NCBI GenBank assembly: GCA_049840935.1
Contig: JASGJA010000025.1
Coordinates: 1-64,000, forward strand
Source of the DNA: Mesorhizobium_G sp049840935
Lineage (GTDB): Bacteria; Pseudomonadota; Alphaproteobacteria; Rhizobiales; Rhizobiaceae
Direction: 5' to 3'
DNA: 64,000 nt
Shown: piece after piece, positions 1 through 8,684 of the stretch
How positions within the stretch are numbered: position 1 is the stretch's first letter
How the letters are laid out: every line of letters starts with the position of its first letter
Program-made: the position numbers and the translations under genes
The notes under the pieces: generated by a model
Told to the model about the DNA's origin: nothing
Database searches by the model: none
What the model saw: the letters and a program-made list of their open reading frames with translations, nothing else

Positions 1-1
1 C

Positions 2-463
2 GACGATACGCTTGACGAGCGCGCTTTGCGAGATCGTGCGCCCTATCGGGTATGGGCCGATCAGGAATTTCTCATTCCGGTGCCAGGGCAAGCCCTGAAC
101 TATGATTTTCTGGCAAGCGACGTCGGCGACCTGTCGTCAAAGATCAGAATTGTACGAATGGCTTACGACCGCTGGCAGATCGAGGTGTTCAAGCAATCGC
201 TCGCGCGCATGGGCTTGTTGATCAATCTGATGCCGTTCGGACAGGGCTTTAAGGATATGTCACCGGCATTGGCGATCTTCGAAGAACTCGCCATGGAAGG
301 AAAACTGCGCCATGGTATGCATCCGGTTTTACGGTGGGCGGTTTCCAATGCCATCGTCGAGCGTGACCCGGCCAACAATCGCAAGCTGACAAAGGCAAAA
401 AGCTTTGGCCGTATCGACCCGGCAGTTGCCGCAATCATGGCGGTGGCGGCATGTGCATGGTGA
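2..463 (+). pseudogene. phage terminase large subunit, C-terminal fragment cut by IS91-family insertion
   Basis: This is the C-terminal part of an HK97-type large terminase, the phage motor-nuclease that packages DNA into capsids. The frame is open from base 2 with no real start (the first start-like codon, at 26, is TTG), so the gene enters from outside the window. The nuclease-domain tail is recognisable: a YDRW motif, a PFGQGFKDMSP motif, an EGKLRHG...HPVLRWAVSNA stretch and KSFGRIDPAVA. The ORF ends in Trp-stop codons that come from the terminal bases of the IS element beginning at about 457, so the natural C-terminus is lost. No small terminase, portal or capsid gene follows. I read it as a prophage remnant; family assignment is from motif memory and is fairly secure. 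Confidence 0.85.
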
Positions 464-756
464 AGGGTTTCGGGTGCCGTCAGGCGTACGAAAGCCCCTC
501 ATGCAGGAACCCGCGGGCCACAATCAGCGGCTATGGGGATTTCTGTTTTTGGCTGATGTCAGCGATGTCGCGACCGCTGCCGGGATGTGATCTTGTTGCT
601 GTTGCCGGACAGCTTTGCGACGTGTCCGCATGGGACTGGCGGCATAATGATAGATGAGCGCCGCTGTGTCGCCGGCGATGACCACACTCGGGACATACGG
701 GTGCGTTGCCGGAGATCGAGCGTCTGCGGCTGACTGTTGAGCTATGCCATACGGGG

Positions 757-1953
757 TCATGGCGAGTTCTCCCGGTTCGTTGAGCGTGGGTCCGGCGGCC
801 CGCGCGGTTGCCGCCATCGCTCGAACACTTCGATGACGATGATGCGCCCACCACAGCAATTGCATGATGGGCGGAAGTCATCAGGCTCCACAGCGTGATC
901 GTTGGTCGGCGTCGCTGGTGCAACGTTCAGCAATTTGCGGGCCAACATCAGGTTTGCCTTGCGCGCGCCGCTGGCGAGCAGGCCGTAGTGACGGATGCGG
1001 TGGAAGCCGCGCGGAAGGACGTGGAGCAGGAACCGGCGGATGAACTCGTTGGCAGCCAGCGTCATGACCTGCTGGCGGTCAGCGGCGTCGCGGCGATAAT
1101 CCTTGTAGCGGAAGGTGACGCCGTCATTGTCGAAGGCGGTCAGGCGGCTGTTGGAGATCGCGACCCGATGCGTGTAGCGCGAGAGATAGGCGAGCACGGC
1201 TTCGGGACCCGCGAATGGGGCCTTGGCGTAGACGACCCAACGCTTAGCTCGAACCGGCTTGAGGTGATGCAGGAAAGCGCACCGGTCGGCCAGGTGCGCC
1301 ATCGATCCGAAGAAGGCAAGCCGACCTGCATCGTTCAGTGCATTGAGCCGCGTGAGGAAGAGCCGTCTGAACAGCTTGCCGAGAACGCTCACCGGGAGCA
1401 GGAAGGCCGGGCGTGACGACACCCAGCGGCTTCCGTCCGGCGCGATACCGCCGCCCGGTACGATCATATGGACATGCGGGTGGTGCGTCATGGCCGAGCC
1501 CCAGGTGTGGAGCACGGCGGTGATGCCGATGCGCGCGCCGAGATGTTTTGGATCGGCGGCTATGGTGAGCATGGTCTCGGACGCTGCCTTGAACAGGAGA
1601 TCATAAACGACCGCCTTGTTTTGGAAGGCGATGTCGGCGACCTCGACCGGCAGGGTGAACACGACGTGGAAGTAACCGACGGGGAGAAGGTCGGCCTCGC
1701 GCTCGGCGAGCCATGTCCGCGCAGCAGCGCCCTGGCACTTCGGGCAGTGCCGGTTGCGGCAAGAGTTATAGGCGATCCGCCACTGGCCGCAGTCCTCGCA
1801 GGCTTCGACATGCCCACCAAGCGCGGCGGTGCGGCAGTTCTCGATCGCCGACAGCACCTTCAACTGGTCGAGGCTCAGATGCCCAGCATGGGAGATCCGA
1901 TAGGCAGGACCAGCAGAACGGAAGATATCGGCGACCTCCAGTGAGGCCCGCAC
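757..1953 (-). CDS. IS91-family rolling-circle (HUH) transposase
   Basis: A 398-residue transposase of the IS91/IS801 class, which moves single-stranded DNA by a rolling-circle mechanism using a catalytic tyrosine. The N-terminal zinc-binding domain is visible as C52-x2-C55 followed by C65, C70 and C73 (motif CRNRHCPKCQ). The HUH-like metal motif is at about residues 157-162 (HHPHVH). The YLSRYTHRVAIS block at about 256-267 supplies the candidate catalytic tyrosine. Length matches intact family members, and no stop or shift interrupts it. Its start lies 3 bases from the stop of the upstream recombinase gene, so the two are almost certainly co-transcribed. A C-terminally matching fragment of this protein recurs at 27850-28459. 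Confidence 0.93.
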   Translation of the reverse strand: MRASLEVADIFRSAGPAYRISHAGHLSLDQLKVLSAIENCRTAALGGHVEACEDCGQWRIAYNSCRNRHCPKCQGAAARTWLAEREADLLPVGYFHVVFTLPVEVADIAFQNKAVVYDLLFKAASETMLTIAADPKHLGARIGITAVLHTWGSAMTHHPHVHMIVPGGGIAPDGSRWVSSRPAFLLPVSVLGKLFRRLFLTRLNALNDAGRLAFFGSMAHLADRCAFLHHLKPVRAKRWVVYAKAPFAGPEAVLAYLSRYTHRVAISNSRLTAFDNDGVTFRYKDYRRDAADRQQVMTLAANEFIRRFLLHVLPRGFHRIRHYGLLASGARKANLMLARKLLNVAPATPTNDHAVEPDDFRPSCNCCGGRIIVIEVFERWRQPRGPPDPRSTNRENSP

Positions 1954-1956
1954 GGC

Positions 1957-2862
1957 TCAGTCGTCAGGCGTCTTCCCTTCCATCAGGGCCATCAGGCGAT
2001 CGAGCGGCCCGGTGACAGCATGAATCGTCCGTGTCGAGACCTTGGCATATAGCGCCGTCGTCTCAAGTTTGCTGTGTCCGAGCAGAACCTGTATGACCCT
2101 GATATCTGTGCCGTCTTCCAGAAGATGGGTGGCAAAGCTGTGCCGCAGCGTGTGTGGGCTAACACGCTTGCATATTCCGGCCACTTCAGCCGCTTCCTGA
2201 ACGGCGCGGTGTAATTGCCGCGACGAGATCGGGTCGGTGCGGCTCCGCCCCGGAAACAGCCAGCCATGGGGCATCATCACGCCGCACCGCTTGCCTTCGC
2301 GCCACCACAGCCGCAGCAGTTCCAGGAGTTGAGGCGAGAGCATGGCGTTGCGATCCTTGCGCCCCTTTCCCTGCTCAACACGGATCAGCATGCGCTTGCT
2401 GTCGATGTCATCGACCTTGAGATGGGCTACCTCGGATACACGCAGCCCTGCACCGTAAGCGACCCCAAGTGCGGCCTTGTACTTGATGCCGGGCGCTGCT
2501 TCGAGCAGCCGCGCGGCCTCTTCCACGCTCAGTACGTCGGGCAGCTTGCGTGGATTACGGGTGATCACCAATGCACGCGACAGGTCGCGCCGATGCAGCG
2601 TCACCAGGAACAGAAACCGCAACGCCGAGACCGCGCTGTTGATCGTCGCAGGGCCGACGGCATTTTCATGCTGGTAAAGCTGGAAACGGCGAATCTCCTC
2701 GGGCACGGCTGTTTCCGGAGAGCGACCCAGAAACGCCGCAAAGTTGCGAACGTGACGAACGTAATCCTGCCGGGTATGCGATCCCAGCCCGCGCATCAGC
2801 ATGTCTTCCTGCATGCGATGGCGAAGCGGCGATGTCGATGAACCTGTAGATTGGTCGGCCAT
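1957..2862 (-). CDS. tyrosine recombinase associated with IS91-family element
   Basis: A 301-residue XerC/D-like site-specific recombinase. The N-terminal SAM-like core-binding domain covers roughly residues 15-100 and the catalytic domain roughly 108-285. The catalytic set is complete: R141 (in GLRVSE), a lysine in the beta-hairpin near 165-169, H237-x2-R240 (HTLRH), H263 (LGH) and the nucleophile Y272 (LYAKV). It sits directly upstream of the transposase on the same strand with only 3 intervening bases and belongs to the IS. What the recombinase adds to a rolling-circle element is not clear from sequence; resolution of intermediates or target choice are possibilities. Confidence 0.92.
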   Translation of the reverse strand: MADQSTGSSTSPLRHRMQEDMLMRGLGSHTRQDYVRHVRNFAAFLGRSPETAVPEEIRRFQLYQHENAVGPATINSAVSALRFLFLVTLHRRDLSRALVITRNPRKLPDVLSVEEAARLLEAAPGIKYKAALGVAYGAGLRVSEVAHLKVDDIDSKRMLIRVEQGKGRKDRNAMLSPQLLELLRLWWREGKRCGVMMPHGWLFPGRSRTDPISSRQLHRAVQEAAEVAGICKRVSPHTLRHSFATHLLEDGTDIRVIQVLLGHSKLETTALYAKVSTRTIHAVTGPLDRLMALMEGKTPDD

Positions 2863-2950
2863 GTGAAGTTCCTCCGGTTGAAAGGAACTCCATCGTCAGA
2901 TCACCTATTCACCTGCTCAAGGCCGTGAACATCACAGAACTTGGCACCCT

Positions 2951-3093
2951 CCCGCGTAGCGGGTTCGTGCATGAAACTGCAAACGGAAACCGAAGCGGAC
3001 ATTGCCGCACTGATCGGTTAGCGAGCAAGCAATCAAGTTGCTTTTGCGAGACTTTGGTTCGACAGGATGGGGTGGCCAATTATTTGTTGTAAG
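2951..3093. other. junction region between IS91-family element and glycosylation cluster
   Basis: About 140 bases that belong to neither the recombinase gene nor the adjacent membrane-protein gene. A short GC palindrome (cccgcgtagcggg, about 2951-2964) and a 16-codon reading frame are the only visible structure. I see no continuation of the terminase gene here, so the left and right flanks of the IS do not rejoin into one gene. Confidence 0.4.
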
Positions 3094-4605
3094 TTAGGTT
3101 CGATTCCTACCGGTATCATCCTGTTGGCCATTGCCTTCGCGTACAAACACAACGGTGTAGTCATTGGCGTAGACGCGTCGCCACCCAGGTATATCCTTAA
3201 AAAATGCAACACGAGGATCGTTCCTTGCTAACAGCGCCCAGTCAATGCCGTATTTCTCGATCTGTCTTTCCAGCAGCGGCTTTCCATTTTGTCGCAACGT
3301 CTCGTTGTCAGAGTTTGCGAAACCACCCAGGAAAAGCTGATCAGTTCGACCGTCAATGAAGGTTGGAATCCCGTGAAAAATCAGCGTACCTCCCAAGTTA
3401 TACGAATTTAGCACGTGCCCGGAAATTTTGTGCTCAGCGACGAAGATCAGAGCCTCTTTAGCGGAGGTCTGCTCGCCGGGTTCGTGAGTCTGAAATGTGA
3501 GGATGATGAATGGAATAACCAATGTTAACGCCAGCAGCAAAGGCGCCACTACGGCAAAGTTCGTTAACAAAAAACGTTCTGTTCGATCGCGCGAGACTTT
3601 GGTCCAGCTATTGATGGAAAGGCTGGGAAAGCGCGCAGCGACCGCCGCGGTGCAAACAAGCGGTACGAGGAGAAAGAATAGGTACACAAAACGTCCATGT
3701 GTGAGATACAGATGCAACGTGAAGATGCAAAATAAAGCGCGGGGCCAGCTGATGCGAATGCCTGAAGCAAGTAGCCCGAAAAAGCCAGCAAGAATTGCAT
3801 ATTCTTGAAAACGGTCGCTCGAAGCATCAAAGGGACCCCATTCATTTATCAAGTCAACCGCCTCGTTGCCGTATGCAACGCTGAAGGTCGCCAATATTGC
3901 CCTGACGCCATAGGGATTTAATAGCGTTACGATTACGCAAAGCGTCCCGAATACTATCCATTGATAGAGCAGCTTTGGATCTGAAAAGCGCTTCTGCGCC
4001 AGCACTTCCAGCCCAGCAAATCCAGCAATCACAAACCCCAAAGTGAAGGTCGCGTGAAGATTTGCCCAAAGCCATATCACGCCAAGTAGCCAAATAGGCG
4101 GCTCAGTCTTATGCCCCGATGCTTCAAAAAGGCACGAGGTCCAAATGACAATCAGCGGCAATGTGAACAGATGCGGACGGGCCGTAAAAATTGGATCCGC
4201 CAGGACCACGAGCACCAGGGATAGTGCAGCGGCAATGACAGGTCGCAGATGGCGACTGAGGCTCCAACTCGCACAGAAGGCAGTCAGCGCAACACAAAAT
4301 ACACCTGAAAAAACAACTCCATTCCAGCCACCCACGCGCCAGGCAATGGCCAGCAGGATTTGCGCAAGCCATTCCTTTGCAATCCAGGGCTGTCCATTGA
4401 ACGTATAGGAATAGGTGTCAACGGTCGGCATTTCGCCGTTCGCGAGAATATCCAATCCAACTTTGATATGCCACCATGTGTCCGGATCACGAAGCATCAG
4501 TGAACCGCCAGGTGGCAGAACCACAGCCACGATGAGTGCAGCAACAAGGCTAAAAACGAGGCGAAGACGATACACTTCCCCCGTCGGATTTCTATCCATC
4601 CTCAT
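3094..4605 (-). CDS. polytopic membrane protein, GT-C glycosyltransferase-like
   Basis: An integral membrane protein of about 503 residues with roughly ten hydrophobic segments and a soluble C-terminal domain. The N-terminal part carries a DPDTWWHIKVG motif followed by PTVDTYSYTF and WIAKEWLAQ, a pattern found in GT-C-like membrane proteins of surface-polysaccharide loci; acidic residues in the first loop often bind the lipid-linked sugar in such enzymes. I choose the Met at 4605 because the longer frame to 4677 overlaps the upstream gtrA-like gene. It is the last gene of a minus-strand run with a GtrA flippase, a methyltransferase and a GT2 enzyme, which suggests a role in transferring a sugar to a cell-surface acceptor. 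The enzymatic role is an inference. Confidence 0.6.
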   Translation of the reverse strand: MRMDRNPTGEVYRLRLVFSLVAALIVAVVLPPGGSLMLRDPDTWWHIKVGLDILANGEMPTVDTYSYTFNGQPWIAKEWLAQILLAIAWRVGGWNGVVFSGVFCVALTAFCASWSLSRHLRPVIAAALSLVLVVLADPIFTARPHLFTLPLIVIWTSCLFEASGHKTEPPIWLLGVIWLWANLHATFTLGFVIAGFAGLEVLAQKRFSDPKLLYQWIVFGTLCVIVTLLNPYGVRAILATFSVAYGNEAVDLINEWGPFDASSDRFQEYAILAGFFGLLASGIRISWPRALFCIFTLHLYLTHGRFVYLFFLLVPLVCTAAVAARFPSLSINSWTKVSRDRTERFLLTNFAVVAPLLLALTLVIPFIILTFQTHEPGEQTSAKEALIFVAEHKISGHVLNSYNLGGTLIFHGIPTFIDGRTDQLFLGGFANSDNETLRQNGKPLLERQIEKYGIDWALLARNDPRVAFFKDIPGWRRVYANDYTVVFVREGNGQQDDTGRNRT

Positions 4606-4618
4606 GGTGCTGAACAGG

Positions 4619-5026
4619 CTACTCAATATATTGCCTGCTGCGCTTGAAGGAAACAAAAACAATGCGGGCCGAGCCAACGTAGAAGCTGCATGAATAAACA
4701 GCGACGCCGAGCAAATGAGCCAAGTAGGGCGGACAGCCGGTTGAACGCGCTAATAGGACTACTACGAGATTTGCGCCGTAGCATGCAGCAAACACTATTG
4801 CATATCGCACTAGCTGACTGGACTGTATTTCCCCCGAAGCGCGAAATGTCCACTTGCGATTGAAAACAAAGCTAGCAACAAGACCTAATGCAAATCCAGT
4901 CATATTTGCAGCTATGTCATTCCAGCCCAGCGAAAGCGCTATAAGGATAATGGTATATCCAATCAGTGTATTAATTGCGCCAACGATTCCAAAGCGCAGC
5001 ACGCGGAGATAGTCAGGTCGCGGCAT
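4619..5026 (-). CDS. GtrA-family membrane protein (putative lipid-linked sugar flippase)
   Basis: A 135-residue protein with four predicted membrane helices and the GtrA signature: an N-terminal FGIVGAINTLIGY segment, a central FALGLVASFVFNRKWTF block and a C-terminal YSCSFYVGSARIVF helix. GtrA proteins are thought to flip undecaprenyl-phosphate-linked glucose across the inner membrane during O-antigen or teichoic-acid side-chain modification. The start overlaps the end of the upstream methyltransferase gene by 14 bases, which indicates translational coupling. Together with the GT2 (GtrB-like) gene at 5707-6735 it gives the two conserved parts of a three-component gtr system; the large membrane proteins on either side would be candidates for the third, acceptor-specific transferase. 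Confidence 0.88.
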   Translation of the reverse strand: MPRPDYLRVLRFGIVGAINTLIGYTIILIALSLGWNDIAANMTGFALGLVASFVFNRKWTFRASGEIQSSQLVRYAIVFAACYGANLVVVLLARSTGCPPYLAHLLGVAVYSCSFYVGSARIVFVSFKRSRQYIE

Positions 5027-5714
5027 TGGTAGCCAGAATAAAATATTGCGCTCCAGCCGGTAGCTTGGTCAGATACCGCTCCAAAGGGCGAAGTTTCGCA
5101 AGCACATGTGGAAAGAAAAGTCGGTATACGATTTCGGATTTTGTAAATCCTGCAGCAACAATTCTCCTGCGCATTTCACTTGCACCAATCAATACCGCAT
5201 TTTTGTCAAATGGACAGTTGCGCACCGCGTGCAGCGTGAGCGGATTGAGCGGGTTATGCTCGAAGAGAAATAGATGCCCACCGGGAGTGAGGACACGTTT
5301 TATTTCGGCCAATAGCGACACATGACCTTCGGCGGGCACGTGATGAAACACGCAGGCGACGAATATCACGTCGAAACTCGCGTCACCAAACGGAATTCGT
5401 TCGCCGTCGAACGGCACAAAATCAGCCTGTCCTGGATAGCGTCGCGCTGCCATTTCGAGCGACTTTGAGGACGGGTCGAGCAAGGTAATTCGCGCATTGG
5501 GAAATGCTTTGCGCATTGGCGCAATCGAATTTCCCACACCGCCGCCAAAATCCAGGATACGGTGAGCACGAATGCCTCTCCTGTCCAAGGCATCAGCTAC
5601 GTCCGCAATCTTGTATTCTGCAAAGAAATCTGGACTCTCGCCACTAAGCTTTATACTGGCGGCGTGTTGTTCCTCGTAGGCGAGCGCTACCTCATCGAAC
5701 TCTGCTTCAAGCAC
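5013..5714 (-). CDS. class I SAM-dependent methyltransferase
   Basis: A 233-residue methyltransferase of the Methyltransf_11/25 type. Motif I (ILDFGGGVGN) is at about residues 53-62, an acidic residue that should bind the ribose follows at the end of strand 2 (TLLDPS), and the post-motif region FDVIFVACVFHHVP is at about 110-125. The C-terminus contains a HLFLFEHNPLNP stretch typical of small-molecule or sugar methyltransferases. It overlaps the upstream GT2 gene by 8 bases and the downstream gtrA-like gene by 14, so it is embedded in the glycosylation operon. It probably methylates a sugar or lipid-linked intermediate there; the substrate cannot be read from sequence. Confidence 0.85.
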   Translation of the reverse strand: MLEAEFDEVALAYEEQHAASIKLSGESPDFFAEYKIADVADALDRRGIRAHRILDFGGGVGNSIAPMRKAFPNARITLLDPSSKSLEMAARRYPGQADFVPFDGERIPFGDASFDVIFVACVFHHVPAEGHVSLLAEIKRVLTPGGHLFLFEHNPLNPLTLHAVRNCPFDKNAVLIGASEMRRRIVAAGFTKSEIVYRLFFPHVLAKLRPLERYLTKLPAGAQYFILATNAAT

Positions 5715-6735
5715 GCAATCGTCCTCTCACCATTTCCTGCAGCTCATGAACCGGCAGCATTCTCTCGGCCGTCTTGTTGTCGGAGACGATCTCACTGATC
5801 ACATAAAGCGGTCGGCGCTTGGTTTCCATGTACATTCGGCCAAGATACTCACCAAAGATGCCAAGCACCAATAATTGAACACTGCCAAGGATAAGCACCA
5901 GTGCTGCAATGCTTGTCCAGCCGGGCAATACATTTCCGGTGGACCAAGAGATCAGCGTATAGGCGAGCACACAAAACCCCAACAGGCCGAAGACCATGCC
6001 GAAATGCGAAGCGAAACGCAGTGGCACAACAGAAAAGCTGGTGATTGCATCTGCTGCCAGCAGAAGCATCTTGCGCAGTGGATAATGCGTCTTTCCCGCA
6101 AAGCGCGCATGTCGTTGATAGGGAAAGGCTACCTGTCTCAAGCCAATCCAGCTTACCATACCACGGACGAACCGATAACGTTCGGGCATGGATACCAGCT
6201 CGTCCACCGCACGACAACTCAGCAAGCGGAAGTCGCCTGTATCAGCAGCAATTTCTACATCCACCATCTTGCGCAAAACGCGATAGAAAACCGCGGCACT
6301 GGCCAGCTTGAACAAACTCTCGCCCTCGCGTTTAACCCGCTGGCCAAAAACAACATCGTAACCTTCGTCCATGCGAGTCATCATTGGTGCCAAGAGCTCG
6401 GGTGGATCTTGCAGATCAGCATCAAGGATGAGCACGCGCTGGCCCCGGCAAAACTCCAGTCCGGCACTCAAGGCGATCTGATGGCCGTAATTGCGTGCGA
6501 GATCTATGGCCACTAGGTGACCGTCTTGCTGTGCCAAATCGAATATCGCTTCACGAGTGCCGTCGGTCGCGCCATCAATGACAAGCACGATCTCGTATGA
6601 ACGTCCCACAACGTTCCGGCATATTTCACTTACGCGCCGATGAAGCTCTGAAATGCTATCCCTTTCATTGTAGCACGGTACTACAACGGAAAGGACAATG
6701 GCCCCTTGCGGGGCGCTTACCGATGTTTTCGCCAT
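5707..6735 (-). CDS. glycosyltransferase family 2, GtrB/polyprenyl-phosphate glycosyltransferase-like
   Basis: A 342-residue GT2 enzyme with the layout of GtrB, ArnC and dolichol-phosphate mannosyltransferases: a GT-A catalytic domain at about residues 14-235 and two C-terminal membrane helices at about 240-310. The start VVVPCYNERDS is the nucleotide-binding strand, and the metal-binding DAD motif lies at D105-D107 (LILDADLQDPPEL). Such enzymes charge undecaprenyl phosphate with a sugar at the cytoplasmic face of the inner membrane. It is the first gene of the compact group GT2-methyltransferase-gtrA-membrane protein, in keeping with a gtr-type surface glycosylation operon. Confidence 0.92.
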   Translation of the reverse strand: MAKTSVSAPQGAIVLSVVVPCYNERDSISELHRRVSEICRNVVGRSYEIVLVIDGATDGTREAIFDLAQQDGHLVAIDLARNYGHQIALSAGLEFCRGQRVLILDADLQDPPELLAPMMTRMDEGYDVVFGQRVKREGESLFKLASAAVFYRVLRKMVDVEIAADTGDFRLLSCRAVDELVSMPERYRFVRGMVSWIGLRQVAFPYQRHARFAGKTHYPLRKMLLLAADAITSFSVVPLRFASHFGMVFGLLGFCVLAYTLISWSTGNVLPGWTSIAALVLILGSVQLLVLGIFGEYLGRMYMETKRRPLYVISEIVSDNKTAERMLPVHELQEMVRGRLRA

Positions 6736-6878
6736 TGCCTGCTCTTGTTATTTTGCCGCCGACCATAAAGGGGACTGGTTAACAAGCTGAGCACAGAATC
6801 TCTTGGCTTATATCTTCTACACTTCTACACGGATGATGCCGAGATAAAGGAGCATTGGAGCTCATCGCACAGGCGTTG

Positions 6879-8471
6879 CTACAGGTCGCTCGGCGTGTTG
6901 TCGGGCTTCCTGATCCGATAAAATGTAAATCGCTCGCCAGTAGCAATCGCATCGAGATGGTCGCGCATCGGTGATTTTCCAGATGGGTCGATCACCAATA
7001 AGTAGTCGAAGTCATTTGTCCAATGTGCTGCGTATGCTGCCTCCGCAGGCGGAGTAACACCCGCAGCGTAGGCGTCAAGTTCCGACATCGGGATCGGTCC
7101 ACCTTGCGGTACTGTAAGCCTCGCTATCTCCGGTCGTGGGCGTACTGGCTGCTTTCCAGGATAGGTGAAAAGGGTTGGCACCAGCGCATCACGTGTAAGC
7201 ACGGCCAATGTGGCGGCGTTGTACATAGGGTATAGCATCAAATCTGAAGGTGGATTTTCGGGAGGGCCGTCGAGACCGGTCAGAATTCGAGAACCCGGCG
7301 CTATGTCTTCGAACGCGGTTATCAATGCGCGATACTCGTTGCGATATGACAATTGCGACCGGACCGCGATGCTGCTGTTTATAAGCGCCACCCCGGCTAA
7401 CAATGTTAAAAAAGCCAGTCGCTGCAGCTCGTCTCGAAATTTGACGGTAACGAAAGCTGGAAGGATCAAAACCAGTGCCAGAAGAACGCGCCCGTCTACA
7501 AATGCCGTATCTGCCAGGCGAAACGGCATCAGAACGAACAGGAACAGCAACCCAAAACCTATCCAAGTGCCTGCGCGGGAAACGCTGAGCATTCTGCGCT
7601 TTGCCATAAGGTAAATGACAATAGCCAGCACGGTGGTAACAGCGGAAGACGTATATTTGCTAAAGCCGTTGACTTGAAACAACCCGAGCATTTTTGCCGA
7701 CATGGCCCAAGTTGTTCCACTGCCACCGACCTTGCCGCCAAAATAGGATGCCAGAACGCCAACTATGATTGCCGGAAGAGCCATCCCGACGGCCAAGGAA
7801 AGGGCTCGTTTCCAGTTCATGACATAAACCGACCAGCGCGACAGCTCATGAAGCCCTATCACCACCCCATATAAGCCAAGAGCAAACAAATGGGAGATAT
7901 ATAAGACCATCACGAAGGCGGAGTGAGCGCCAAGGCGCAACAACAACGGCCTGTCTGCGAGCCAGATCCAGACCGCAATGGCCCATAGAGCTATTCCAAG
8001 CGCGAATTCGAAATTTACAAACCCGAAAGCAAAGGGTGCCGCGTAGAGAAAAATCAATGCGACGAACGCGCTGATCATCGCGCGCCCTTGCACGGCCAAC
8101 CCTATAGCCATTGCACCACTAACCACCAGGATTTGCGCGAACAGATAGAAGAATTTAGACGCTAGTTCGATTCCTGTGAGGCGCCCGATAAACGGCACAA
8201 CGAGGTCCATCGCCAAATTGGGATACGGCGCCCAAGCAACGGCATAATATGGGTGGGCCGCAGGCGTGTCGGCACGCATCAGGACAGACATTCTCGCGAG
8301 GTGATTTGGATAATCTGCCATGCCTGGAATGTCGACAAGCAACGTCGGCAAAAACGCCGCTGTTAGCAAAACTATCAATACAAGCCATTCGAACCGCATC
8401 GAACGAGATGTGAAAGAGATGGCTTTGCCCGCCAGAATGTTTCCGAACATACCAATTGCATAGGGCAGCAA
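6879..8471 (-). CDS. polytopic membrane protein of the glycosylation cluster
   Basis: A 530-residue membrane protein with around ten to twelve hydrophobic segments and a C-terminal soluble region of about 130 residues. The N-terminal loop contains DIPGMADYPNHLARM, an arrangement of acidic and aromatic residues resembling the first periplasmic loop of GT-C enzymes, but I do not recognise a named family. It lies upstream of the GT2 gene on the same strand, separated by about 140 bases, so it may have its own promoter or be read into the operon. It could act as the acceptor-specific transferase or polymerase of the cluster; that is inferred from position only. Confidence 0.55.
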   Translation of the reverse strand: MLPYAIGMFGNILAGKAISFTSRSMRFEWLVLIVLLTAAFLPTLLVDIPGMADYPNHLARMSVLMRADTPAAHPYYAVAWAPYPNLAMDLVVPFIGRLTGIELASKFFYLFAQILVVSGAMAIGLAVQGRAMISAFVALIFLYAAPFAFGFVNFEFALGIALWAIAVWIWLADRPLLLRLGAHSAFVMVLYISHLFALGLYGVVIGLHELSRWSVYVMNWKRALSLAVGMALPAIIVGVLASYFGGKVGGSGTTWAMSAKMLGLFQVNGFSKYTSSAVTTVLAIVIYLMAKRRMLSVSRAGTWIGFGLLFLFVLMPFRLADTAFVDGRVLLALVLILPAFVTVKFRDELQRLAFLTLLAGVALINSSIAVRSQLSYRNEYRALITAFEDIAPGSRILTGLDGPPENPPSDLMLYPMYNAATLAVLTRDALVPTLFTYPGKQPVRPRPEIARLTVPQGGPIPMSELDAYAAGVTPPAEAAYAAHWTNDFDYLLVIDPSGKSPMRDHLDAIATGERFTFYRIRKPDNTPSDL

Positions 8472-8636
8472 GTGTAAATTTTAATCTTACGAGGCCTTCC
8501 CTGTAGTATGCGTCGGACATGAGTTGATCATAGTGTAAACAAAAGACCTTACATCAATGAGCGCATCATATCCGGCGAGGCTAACCGAATATCCATCGCC
8601 TTGTACGGTAGAAGCCTAGGCGTCGCAGAAAAGCAG

Positions 8637-8665
8637 AAACCCGCTGCTTTCGCGCCAGCGGGTTT
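8637..8665 (-). terminator. Rho-independent terminator of the 8685-9158 gene
   Basis: A perfect 10-bp stem (aaacccgctg / cagcgggttt) with a 9-base loop lies 20 bases past the stop codon of the minus-strand gene and is followed on that strand by a T-rich run. Confidence 0.8.
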
Positions 8666-8684
8666 CGTTATGAGAAGAAACTGA

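Larger units (their letters stand above)
457..2950 (-). mobile_element. IS91-family element with accessory tyrosine recombinase (copy 1, full)
   Basis: The element carries an IS91-type HUH transposase and, immediately upstream of it on the minus strand, a tyrosine recombinase, a pairing found in one subgroup of IS91-family elements. The left boundary at 457 is supported directly: from here, 910 bases are repeated at 27550-28459, and the flanking bases differ before that point. The left end lies downstream of the transposase, which is where oriIS sits in the family. The right end is not resolved; I place it near 2950, after the recombinase start, where GTTC/CTTG-like tetranucleotides typical of IS91 target sites occur on the minus strand. 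No inverted repeats are expected for this family. Confidence 0.8.

Noticed and set aside
895..1416. 173-codon plus-strand frame (and its copy at 27988-28521)
   Set aside because: It is antisense to the IS91-family transposase and has no domain or ribosome binding site.
3095..3112. A tRNA T-arm-like sequence (ggttcgattcc) near the IS91-family junction, possible attachment site
   Set aside because: No matching acceptor stem, anticodon arm or 5' half is nearby, and the bases encode the C-terminus of the membrane protein at 3094-4605.
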